From CAZPLZ01 sp964587525 (lineage in GTDB: Bacteria > Oederibacteriota > CAKKQC01): 9,663 bases of DNA. A program made the translations under genes and the position numbers. Position 1 is the stretch's first letter; every line of letters begins with the position of its first letter. The notes beneath the pieces were generated by a model, which did not search any database, had not been told where the DNA came from, and worked only from the letters and a program-made list of their open reading frames with translations. Below, piece by piece: positions 1 through 6,668 of the stretch. Location of the stretch: assembly GCA_964587525.1 (NCBI GenBank), contig CAZPLZ010000127.1, forward strand, positions 1 to 9,663. Reading direction: 5' to 3'.

Positions 1-3000
1 ACCACGACGAAATCCCCGTTTGGAGCGAACGCCGCGTCAGCCGCCTCGTCCTCACCGCCTGTCGCGCTTATGTCCGACCAGACAGTCGCTCCCGTCGCAT
101 CGTAACGCCACATACTCCAGTTGAAGCCCTCGCTCAGGTCCGCGCGCGTGACGTACCCCACGACCAGCGTGCCATCGCTCCCATCCACCGTCAATCCACG
201 GGCCCACTCCGTGCCTTCGGCCGGCGAGGTCACGGTACGCGACCACAGCACGTTGCCGACACTATCGTACTTCCGAGTGATCCACCGGTAGCCCGACGCG
301 CTATACCGCTCATAGCCGCAGACCAGAAAGTTGCCCAGAGAGTCCATCTCGATGTCAAATGCGCCCGCAGCCATTGAGGATCCGTTATAAGACTTCGACC
401 ACAGGAAATTTCCGGCTGAGTCGTACGTGCGAATCAACCAGTCATAATCGCTTGGTGCGACCTCCTCGTCGCCAACCACAATGATGTTGTCAGCGCTGTC
501 CACGGCTACGCCGCGCGGCGTGTCAAAGCGCATCGCGGGGTTATTGTAGGTTTGCATCCAGAGGAACCCGCCCCCGCTGTTGTACTTGCGAATCGTCCAC
601 CGGTTGCCAAGCCCGCTGTACTGTTCCCTCCCAACCACAATGACGTTGTCGAAGCTATCCACAGCCACATCCAATACGAAATCGTTCCCGGAGAACGCAC
701 CGTTGTACGTTCGATTCCAGAGCAGTGTGCCGTCAGGATCGTACTTCTGGATCAGAAAGTCGAAACCGGTTTTTCCGCCAACAACGAGGTCTCCGTTTCC
801 GTCAATCACGATGGCGGCAGCGTAATCTTGACCGCTCGTTGGCCCGTTGTACATCTGGCTCCAGATCAGGCCACCGTTCGGGTCGTATTTCCGCAACAAA
901 AGGTCCCACCCCTGACCCGGAATCGTCGCCCAACCACAGACATAAATGTTGCCGGAGGCATCAATCGCCACATCGGTGGCCTGATCCATGTTGCTGCCGG
1001 CGCTCGTGTACGTTCGCGACCAGGCAACCTCCGGTGGACAACCGGCAAGACCGGCGGCATAGATGGCAAGCCGGCCAGTATCGGTATCCACGATCGTGGC
1101 CCCACTGGACATCTCCGTGCCCGTGACTGTTCCCGTGAAACCCACCAGCCCCGCACCGGACGCGTTCCAGGTCCAGACGAAGACCGTGGTGGAAGCTGGG
1201 GCGAGTACCGCCACGCTGGCCGGCACCGGACCGGTGGCCAACGAAACAAGAGAGGCGCCGGAGTTGATCTCGAGTTCTGGAGTAAGAACCTCCATGGTGG
1301 TTGAGCCGATGTTGGTGACCCGGAGCCGGGCCTGACTCGTCTGGCCGACCAGGATAGCTCCCGGGACCAAGCTGAGATCTACCTCCAAGGCGTTGGGTTC
1401 GATGCTGGGCGGTGGTTCCTCCAGAGTCACGAGGGTCCCGGACGCCGATGCGCTGATCGGCCCGCCGGAGCCGGAATCAATCCCCGTCCCCGTCCCCGTG
1501 AGTCGCACCGGGCCCGCCCCCAGCGTGTCGTACGTCCAAGTGAACGACTGGGTTGCACCGGGAGTGATGGTGACGGGGCCCGCCGGCACCGGGCCCCCGG
1601 TTCGTGACACCAGGTTCCCGCCACTGTTGATCTCCAGATCGGGATTCACGCCGGTGGCATCAACCGTTCCTCCGTTCATGACATTCAAAACGACCTCGAC
1701 TGATGAACCGGCCGTAGGGGCCACCGGATTGAACGTGAGCGTGGCTGCCAGCTCGGTGGGGACAGACTCCGGGATCGTGTAAACCGGCAGCGGAATCCGA
1801 GTCTCCCGGCCGTTGTTGTCCGTGAACACCGCAGCCGGGATGTACGTTGACTCGCTAAACTCTATCGGAGCGGCAACGACAGCCGTATAATCCGCCCGCC
1901 GGCTGTCAATCGGCGCGGCCGCAAGCGGGACGGTGGTGACCGTCAGATCCGGATTCGTGATCTCGACCACCGCGTTCGTGATCGAGACCACATCCCGGTC
2001 GTCACTCACCAGGCTGAAAGAAACCGTCCCGGCGGTGTATGGCAGCATGACGTGCCGGTCCACCAGGTTCGCTCCGGCGGGATCGGAAAGCACAGTCCGG
2101 GAGTCTCGCAGGTACACCGTTGCGTCATAGTCCGGCGTCGTGGCGATGCCGCCCAGCGCGTGGTACGAATTGATGCGGCCGTACCCCATATACTCGTTCC
2201 ACCCTTGCGCGTCGTAGGTTGTTGCGTACGGCGGAGGGACCTTGTCGGCGGTGTCTCGGAAACGGCGGTAGACGGTCTCCGGCGCCCAGTCCGAATTTTG
2301 GCCCAGCACGAGGGCGACCAGCCCCGCCCCGTGCGGCGTGGCCATGGACGTGCCCTGGTACGAGACATACCCACCCCCCATCTTGGTGCTCAGGATCTGC
2401 GGGTACGGCACCCCGGTTCCCGGCGCCGTCACATCGATCTCGGGGCCGAAATTCGAGAAGTACGCCCATGCGTCATACTTGTCCACCGCTCCCACGGCGA
2501 TACACTCCGGGTAAGCGGCGGGCCAGCCAACAGAGGACGCGTCGTTCCCGGTGGCGGCCACGATGACAATGCCTTCCGCAGCAACGGCCTTCACGGCCGC
2601 CCAGATGGCGCTTGACGGCGAAGGGCTCCCCAGGCTCATGTTCACCACGTGGGCGCCGTTGTCCTTCGCGAAGCCAAGCCCGCCGATGATCCACCACCCC
2701 GACCCGCTGCCGTCTGCCGCCAGCACCTTGACCGGCATGAGCTTGGGGAACCAACTCATCCCCGCGATCCCGGTCGTGTTGTTCGCGGTGGCGCCGATCG
2801 TTCCCGCGACGTGGGTGCCATGTCCCTGATCGTCGATCGGGTTGTTGTCGTCGTTCGCAAAATCCCACCCAACAATCTTGTCCGGGCCGAGCACGGGGCC
2901 CTGGCCGGTCGGGGACACGAAGATCCGGGTGTCGCCGCCGCCGATGGCGAAATCCTCGTGTGGATACCAGATTCCCGTATCCAGCACGGCAACCACGGTC

Positions 3001-3518
3001 GTGGTCTTGCCTTTCGAGTCAACGAGATCAGGATCGTTCCAAGCCCGGTCGGTCTCCGTGGTCACCACCCCGAACAACCCTTTGCCAGGAATGACCTCGT
3101 CCTGATAGATCGGGTCATCCGGAACCGGAAAGACACTGGCGGAGAAGTGCATGTTGGGCTCGGCGTACTCGATCAAGGGGTTTTTGTTCAGTGCAACGAG
3201 GATCCGCTCAAGCGTCTTGCCAGCCGGGATAGCGATGAGATGAACATCGATGAACTTCTGATATCCCAGCTCACGAAGGTTGTGCTGCCGAAAGAAGCCC
3301 TGGCGCGAGGTGCGAGCGGTGCCGGATCTGAATTTGAGGATGATCTCGCCCTTGACCACCCGCGTCTCACGTCCCTGCCAAGCAGTGGTTTCAGTCCAGT
3401 CAGGGGGATCGGCCATGGCCATTTTGCCGGCAATGGTTTCAGACCAATCAAGAGGACCGGCAAAGGCCATTTTGCCGAGGCCGGTGATCAGAACTAACCC
3501 CACCGCCAGCGGCTTCAC
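1..3518 (-). CDS. Secreted subtilisin-like serine protease (peptidase S8) with Ig-like and beta-propeller repeats; 3' end outside window
   Basis: At least 1172 codons are open from a GTG at 3518 to the window edge with no stop. The GTG start gives a good signal peptide (KPLAVGLVLITGLGKMAFA, cleavage after AFA near residue 20); an in-frame TAA lies upstream at 3552-3554, and no clear Shine-Dalgarno is visible. Residues about 50-125 resemble a fervidolysin-type propeptide (VKGEIILKF ... IEYAEPN). The S8 catalytic domain spans about 155-440 with a complete triad: D180 in VVAVLDTGIW, H233 in GHGTHVAGT, S391 in GTSMATPHGAG, plus oxyanion Asn N325 in AATGND. From about 586 to 820 there are two related Ig-like domains, each with a PxLEINSG motif. 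From about 830 come seven WSxTY...DVAVDxxGN(I/V)VVG...KYD repeats of the SBBP/beta-propeller type, the seventh cut by the edge. Expected role: an extracellular or surface-attached endopeptidase with a propeller for binding. Substrate and C-terminal anchor are unknown. The gene has its own sigma-54-type promoter. Confidence 0.93.
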   Translation of the reverse strand, partial: MKPLAVGLVLITGLGKMAFAGPLDWSETIAGKMAMADPPDWTETTAWQGRETRVVKGEIILKFRSGTARTSRQGFFRQHNLRELGYQKFIDVHLIAIPAGKTLERILVALNKNPLIEYAEPNMHFSASVFPVPDDPIYQDEVIPGKGLFGVVTTETDRAWNDPDLVDSKGKTTTVVAVLDTGIWYPHEDFAIGGGDTRIFVSPTGQGPVLGPDKIVGWDFANDDNNPIDDQGHGTHVAGTIGATANNTTGIAGMSWFPKLMPVKVLAADGSGSGWWIIGGLGFAKDNGAHVVNMSLGSPSPSSAIWAAVKAVAAEGIVIVAATGNDASSVGWPAAYPECIAVGAVDKYDAWAYFSNFGPEIDVTAPGTGVPYPQILSTKMGGGYVSYQGTSMATPHGAGLVALVLGQNSDWAPETVYRRFRDTADKVPPPYATTYDAQGWNEYMGYGRINSYHALGGIATTPDYDATVYLRDSRTVLSDPAGANLVDRHVMLPYTAGTVSFSLVSDDRDVVSITNAVVEITNPDLTVTTVPLAAAPIDSRRADYTAVVAAPIEFSESTYIPAAVFTDNNGRETRIPLPVYTIPESVPTELAATLTFNPVAPTAGSSVEVVLNVMNGGTVDATGVNPDLEINSGGNLVSRTGGPVPAGPVTITPGATQSFTWTYDTLGAGPVRLTGTGTGIDSGSGGPISASASGTLVTLEEPPPSIEPNALEVDLSLVPGAILVGQTSQARLRVTNIGSTTMEVLTPELEINSGASLVSLATGPVPASVAVLAPASTTVFVWTWNASGAGLVGFTGTVTGTEMSSGATIVDTDTGRLAIYAAGLAGCPPEVAWSRTYTSAGSNMDQATDVAIDASGNIYVCGWATIPGQGWDLLLRKYDPNGGLIWSQMYNGPTSGQDYAAAIVIDGNGDLVVGGKTGFDFLIQKYDPDGTLLWNRTYNGAFSGNDFVLDVAVDSFDNVIVVGREQYSGLGNRWTIRKYNSGGGFLWMQTYNNPAMRFDTPRGVAVDSADNIIVVGDEEVAPSDYDWLIRTYDSAGNFLWSKSYNGSSMAAGAFDIEMDSLGNFLVCGYERYSASGYRWITRKYDSVGNVLWSRTVTSPAEGTEWARGLTVDGSDGTLVVGYVTRADLSEGFNWSMWRYDATGATVWSDISATGGEDEAADAAFAPNGDFVV
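3381..3476 (-). repeat. Tandem 48-bp in-frame duplication at the protease N-terminus
   Basis: Codons 15-30 (3429-3476) and 31-46 (3381-3428) are two adjacent 48-bp copies, 39 of 48 bases identical by hand count. They encode GKMAFAGPLDWSETIA and GKMAMADPPDWTETTA. The first copy contains the predicted signal-peptidase site (AFA), so the duplication creates a second, cleavage-site-like AMA 16 residues later. The reading frame is kept. Confidence 0.9.
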
Positions 3519-3608
3519 TTGAGTTTCTAGAAACGAGGGTCGCGTATTCGATTAGAAGTGGGTTACCGTCTCGCTCAAGGAAGCCACAGGGCAATCGCTC
3601 CGTTATCC

Positions 3609-3627
3609 ATACGTAGGGTCTACGTAT
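3609..3627. promoter_or_regulatory. Perfect inverted repeat over the predicted transcription start (operator candidate)
   Basis: ATACGTAG-GGT-CTACGTAT is a perfect 8-bp inverted repeat with a 3-bp spacer, centred at 3618. It directly abuts the -12 element of the sigma-54 promoter, and its centre falls within about 1 bp of the start site predicted from that element (about 3617). Such placement is typical of a repressor operator. The transcript would begin inside it, so an RNA hairpin is unlikely to be its function. Confidence 0.6.
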
Positions 3628-3643
3628 TGCAAAGGGCATGCCA
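3628..3643 (-). promoter_or_regulatory. Sigma-54 (RpoN) -24/-12 promoter of the protease gene
   Basis: On the minus strand the sequence reads TGGCATG-CCCT-TTGCA. It has the invariant GG at -24, GC at -12, the correct 10-bp spacing, and matches the TGGCAyG-N4-TTGCa consensus except where the consensus is degenerate. The predicted start is near 3617, giving a leader of about 100 nt before the GTG at 3518. Promoters of this class are silent without an AAA+ enhancer-binding activator, so protease expression is probably signal-dependent. No activator gene is in the window. Confidence 0.8.
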
Positions 3644-3705
3644 GCAAGGGGACCGGAGGACAGGGGGAAAGATAAGAGAATGTGTTACGTGGCGGAGTGC
3701 GTGCT

Positions 3706-3728
3706 CAATATTTGCCGGGAAAATATTG
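3706..3728. promoter_or_regulatory. AT-rich inverted repeat, candidate activator (enhancer) site
   Basis: CAATATTT-GCCGGGA-AAATATTG is a perfect 8-bp inverted repeat with a 7-bp spacer, in otherwise mixed or GC-rich sequence. Its centre (3717) lies about 100 bp upstream of the predicted sigma-54 start site, the normal distance for a sigma-54 activator binding site. Flanking GTGC (3697-3700) and GCAC (3731-3734) add weak outer symmetry. It could also be an IHF-like or unrelated dyad. Confidence 0.5.
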
Positions 3729-3809
3729 TCGCACGTCAGCAAAAGATGGACACATGCTGGCGTCAGGCTAAGGTGAGACCGGACAGGGCATCAACGGTCT
3801 GAGCAGCCA

Positions 3810-3833
3810 GGCTTGGCAGCTTGAGCTGCAGCC
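3810..3833 (-). terminator. GC-rich hairpin downstream of the barrel-protein gene; weak terminator candidate
   Basis: The segment folds as GGCT/AGCC outer and GCAGC/GCTGC inner stems around a TTGA tetraloop with a 2-nt bulge. It starts about 70 nt beyond the stop at 3904 in the direction of transcription. No U-tract follows, so it does not meet the usual intrinsic terminator definition. It may be an mRNA 3' end structure or chance. Confidence 0.3.
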
Positions 3834-3903
3834 GCTGCCGCCCTCGTCCCTAGGTGAGAGACAAGAGATGGCCTGACCTGGGAATATTTTTAAGAAAAGA
3901 AAT

Positions 3904-5442
3904 TCAAGGAATGAACGGCGTTGCCCCAGGTACAGCTACGGCGACCGCTGGCAATGAATATTTTTCTGCGTAATGATCATTTATCAGAGTAAGAAGTTTC
4001 TTTATTGCAATCTCCACGCTATCCAACCGATCATATAAGTTAACATCGGTGGCCTTTAAATCCTTGAATCGCTTGTCGTAATCTAGATTGAATTCAATTA
4101 TCTTGATATTCTCGCGTGAATACATCACCTCTTGTAAGTTGTTGATCATGTAAATCACGCTCAACAAGCTATGGTAATGCTTTTCATTTGTAAACTGACT
4201 CACTCCTAATTTATTGATGAGATTATTTGAAGCTTGAGTAGATATTGAATACAACCCTGCTAACACTACTGTCTTCTGATAATTGGAATCACGCGACTTT
4301 TCGATGAGATACTTGTTCATTGCTACATTCGTTAAATTCCAGACCATCTCGGTTTGCAAGCTACGAAACATTGTCCGTTGTTTATCAAAAACAATTACCT
4401 TGACCCAGGACGGTTTGCTGACCGTGTCAGGGGGAGATGGTAAGACCTGTTCCTTCGGAGCAGGCGCCCGCGGTGGGCGAGGTTTTTCGGAGTCCTTTGG
4501 CAGCACCAGCTTCACTCCACGTTGACTTCCGAGGGGCAACATGTTGCCAAATATCCATTTGGCAGAGAGAAGATGTAAATTCCCTTGACTTTGCGTCAAG
4601 CCTACGAGGGCGTAATCTAGGGAGACAACCCTCACCCGTATCCCTACCCCGGCGCTAAAGGAAGCTTCACGGTACATTCCGTCCCGCCACCCTGCGCGCA
4701 CCGCGATGGGTAGACCTTTCGTGGAAATCACCGACTCGATTCCAACTGCTAAAATCCGCTCCCGGCCCAGGACAGACTCTGCCAGGCTATATTCCGCCAG
4801 CAACGCTGTGGACTGCGCCCATCTGATGCCCAAACCTACATGGCCTTTATGTGGCAGATCCTCACGGAGCCCGCTCTTCCATTGCAGGCTGCCCAGGGCA
4901 TCTTCCAATCCCAGTGATAGCCGCACCTCCCATGGCTTCCAAGGCAAAGGAGGACTGGCAAAAAGGCTGGCGTCGAACCCGAATCCACTGGCCTGGTCGG
5001 TCCCCAGATCTGTCCAGAGGCTTTTGAGACTCGCACCCAGCGAAAGCCAAGGCGCTTCCCCTACAGGCAAGGCAGTGCTCAACATATAACACCGCTCATA
5101 GCCTCCCGGGGAAGAAATCTGCCAAGCGAGGGCAGCAACCCCAATTCCCTCCAGCATGGTGCCAACCCCAATCGAAGAAGAGGTCAGCGACGTTTGACCC
5201 GTAAAGCCGCCGGCTGCCTGCACGTGGGGCCCTGTCATGTTGACCAAGCCCGCTGGACTCCCTTTCGTTAATAACACATCGTCCGCCAGAACCGCATAGG
5301 CCCCGCTCACCGCCGCGGCCCGGGGACTTGTGCCGATGAGGCCACCTTTTTCAAAGGCAGCGTACCCAGGGACGGGAAGTAAGAAGAATCCAGTCATCGC
5401 CATCAAAGTGCACCGCCCTGCACGCCTTGGAATTCCACGCAT
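3904..5442 (-). CDS. PorV/PorQ-type (UPF0164-like) outer-membrane beta-barrel protein with an unusual AT-rich C-terminal domain
   Basis: The product is 512 residues. A signal peptide (core MAMTGFFLLPVPGYA) ends near residue 28. The mature N-terminus carries the family hallmark GTSPRAAAVSGAYAVLADD...GSPAGL (about 37-65), seen in PorV/PorQ/UPF0164 barrels, followed by alternating beta-strand pattern to about residue 300 (KWIFG). A proline-rich linker (310-345: PRPPRAPAPKE and similar) leads to a lysine-, asparagine- and isoleucine-rich, probably helical domain (346-512) that I do not recognise. PorV proteins act in type IX secretion, binding cargo C-terminal domains; that role here is inferred from family and from the adjacent sorting-domain-like protein. 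The ATG at 5442 is supported by AGGAGG at 5453-5458, which lies inside the end of the preceding gene, 7 bp away. The DNA for the last domain is strikingly AT-rich against the rest of the locus. Confidence 0.85.
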   Translation of the reverse strand: MRGIPRRAGRCTLMAMTGFFLLPVPGYAAFEKGGLIGTSPRAAAVSGAYAVLADDVLLTKGSPAGLVNMTGPHVQAAGGFTGQTSLTSSSIGVGTMLEGIGVAALAWQISSPGGYERCYMLSTALPVGEAPWLSLGASLKSLWTDLGTDQASGFGFDASLFASPPLPWKPWEVRLSLGLEDALGSLQWKSGLREDLPHKGHVGLGIRWAQSTALLAEYSLAESVLGRERILAVGIESVISTKGLPIAVRAGWRDGMYREASFSAGVGIRVRVVSLDYALVGLTQSQGNLHLLSAKWIFGNMLPLGSQRGVKLVLPKDSEKPRPPRAPAPKEQVLPSPPDTVSKPSWVKVIVFDKQRTMFRSLQTEMVWNLTNVAMNKYLIEKSRDSNYQKTVVLAGLYSISTQASNNLINKLGVSQFTNEKHYHSLLSVIYMINNLQEVMYSRENIKIIEFNLDYDKRFKDLKATDVNLYDRLDSVEIAIKKLLTLINDHYAEKYSLPAVAVAVPGATPFIP

Positions 5443-5449
5443 CGACTGG

Positions 5450-6646
5450 CTACCTCCTCAGCACGGCGAGCTTCAAGGTGGCACGATCCTGTTTCCCAGT
5501 CCACGGATCCCGGGCTTCCAGCACCACGACATACAACCCCTGAGCCACACGCGAGCCGTGTGAGTTCGTCAGATCCCACCTAAATGAGCGAGATGTGCCC
5601 GGAGTCTGCCCCTTGTAGATCAGTTTGCCGGAGACCGCATAAATTTTGACGTCAACGGCCCCAAACGTTAAAGCCAACTTGAAACTGATCCACACCACAT
5701 CGTCTGCAGGGTTAGGGACGAGGACTGCGGATTCAATCACTTTCTCGTAGGGATGCGTTAAGGAGAATGTCTCAGACGAAATCTGCTGTCTTCCGTCAGG
5801 CTGGAGGCTGTTCGTTCTGACTGTATATATGCCATTGGGTACCAGCCTGCCGTTCTCATCACGGCCGTCCCACTCCAATTTGGTCCCATCCGAGAGCAGA
5901 ACGGTCAGTGTCTCTCTACTCGTGGCTCTCAACCTCTCATGCCTGGTCCCGTCTCCAACCCTCGTGACCGTGACCAGGGAATCGACCATGGTGTCTGTTA
6001 GCGTCTTCACAAGCCGGCCCGAAGCATCGTAGATACGCACCAGCAGACGGATGTTCTGAGGCGTTGGTGGAGGCGTGGGGGGCGGACCGCTGCGACGCAC
6101 CAGCACATTCACCGGCGGCGACCCCGTCACCAACGGTGTGCCGACGGCATTCTCGTAATGGACCCGGGCCAGGTTTGCCACCTCTTGATTTAAGGCGCCA
6201 GGGTCCAGGGCGTTAGCCGTAAACGTCAGGACCTGAACGGCGCCGATATCCAGTTGCGCAATGGTCCAGCGCAATCGTTCAGGGGGACCCGCATTGGGAT
6301 CCCAGCCCACATCCGCCGGGGGCGAGGCCGATCCCAGCTCATACCCCAGGAGCGCAGGCAAGGTGTCGATCACCGTCACCGCGAAGGCCGTGTCGGACCC
6401 GACGTTGCCGATCGTGAGCGTGAAGTCCACGGTCTGGCTGGCAAACAGATCTGTCGTGCTTGCCGACTTGACGAATGTCAGCGCTGGATTGCGCACCGTC
6501 ACCGTAAAGCTGGTCGTGGACGCCACCGTCGGCTGAATCAAACCAACCTCGTTCTGGCACGCCACATAGGCGGTGTTCGTCACTGCCGCCAGTGCTTGAG
6601 AGGAGATGGCAAATACCACTAGGAGTGGAGGCAAGCCTTCACTCAT
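5450..6646 (-). CDS. Secreted DUF11 / FlgD-like Ig protein with type IX-like C-terminal sorting domain
   Basis: The product is 398 residues. Residues 1-21 form a hydrophobic export signal ending in ALA, with an unusual uncharged-to-acidic N-terminus (MSEGLPP). Residues 22-52 (VTNTAYVACQNEVGLIQPTV) match the N-terminus of the next-upstream gene product, and 53-182 form a DUF11-type domain (FVKSAS, FTLTIGNVGS, VIDTLP). A proline hinge (GPPPTPPPTP, 187-196) precedes a FlgD-like Ig region (about 198-290; LEWDGRDENGRLVPNGIYTV). The last about 95 residues (VPNPADD, VDVKIYAVSGKLIYKG, WDLTNSHGSRVAQGLYVVVL, KLAVLR) have the layout of FlgD-like or type IX C-terminal sorting domains. Likely a secreted surface protein and possible client of the adjacent PorV-like barrel (inference). 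The ATG at 6646 has AAGGAG 9 nt upstream. A CTG six codons upstream would add two lysines but lacks a ribosome site. Confidence 0.87.
   Translation of the reverse strand: MSEGLPPLLVVFAISSQALAAVTNTAYVACQNEVGLIQPTVASTTSFTVTVRNPALTFVKSASTTDLFASQTVDFTLTIGNVGSDTAFAVTVIDTLPALLGYELGSASPPADVGWDPNAGPPERLRWTIAQLDIGAVQVLTFTANALDPGALNQEVANLARVHYENAVGTPLVTGSPPVNVLVRRSGPPPTPPPTPQNIRLLVRIYDASGRLVKTLTDTMVDSLVTVTRVGDGTRHERLRATSRETLTVLLSDGTKLEWDGRDENGRLVPNGIYTVRTNSLQPDGRQQISSETFSLTHPYEKVIESAVLVPNPADDVVWISFKLALTFGAVDVKIYAVSGKLIYKGQTPGTSRSFRWDLTNSHGSRVAQGLYVVVLEARDPWTGKQDRATLKLAVLRR
5453..5458 (-). promoter_or_regulatory. Shine-Dalgarno of the barrel gene inside the end of the preceding gene
   Basis: Minus-strand AGGAGG encodes the last two arginines of the 398-residue protein, directly before its TAG stop, and lies 10 nt before the ATG at 5442. 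This arrangement indicates translational coupling of the two genes. Confidence 0.85.
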
Positions 6647-6655
6647 CCCTTTGCT

Positions 6656-6661
6656 CTCCTT
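6656..6661 (-). promoter_or_regulatory. Shine-Dalgarno AAGGAG deciding the ATG at 6646
   Basis: AAGGAG lies 9 nt upstream of the ATG and only a few bases after the TAA of the preceding gene (6669-6671). It supports an operon and the chosen start. Confidence 0.75.
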
Positions 6662-6668
6662 CAGCCGG

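Larger units (their letters stand above)
3519..3903. other. Regulatory intergenic region with no supported gene
   Basis: This 385-bp gap separates the stop of the barrel-protein gene from the GTG of the protease. Short open frames exist on both strands here but have no convincing Shine-Dalgarno, signal peptide or recognisable protein character. What the stretch does hold is a sigma-54-type promoter, two perfect inverted repeats and a GC-rich hairpin, listed separately. An AT-rich patch (about 3880-3905) directly follows the upstream stop codon. Confidence 0.7.

Noticed and set aside
552..1304. 250-codon open frame on the plus strand
   Set aside because: It is antisense to the protease beta-propeller and Ig region, where the minus frame has clear repeats; its translation is rich in Arg, Pro and His without family motifs.
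1482..1500. Short GTCCCC tandem repeat
   Set aside because: Only about three units, in frame and encoding Thr-Gly inside an Ig-like domain; too short to call a functional microsatellite.
2649..3497. 282-codon open frame on the plus strand
   Set aside because: It lies opposite the S8 catalytic domain and propeptide, which carry a complete catalytic triad; the plus frame is a GC-driven shadow.
3735..3770. Imperfect CGTCAGC/GCTGGCG stem and repeated GTCAG words upstream of the sigma-54 promoter
   Set aside because: The loop is long and the pairing needs G-U; similar words are expected by chance at this length.
3558..3776. 72-codon plus-strand frame in the intergenic region
   Set aside because: It overlaps the sigma-54 promoter and both dyads, and the product is an arginine-rich string with no recognisable features or ribosome site.
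3810..3833. Strong intrinsic terminator for the barrel gene
   Set aside because: The stem is good but no U-run follows on the transcribed strand, so it was kept only as a weak candidate.
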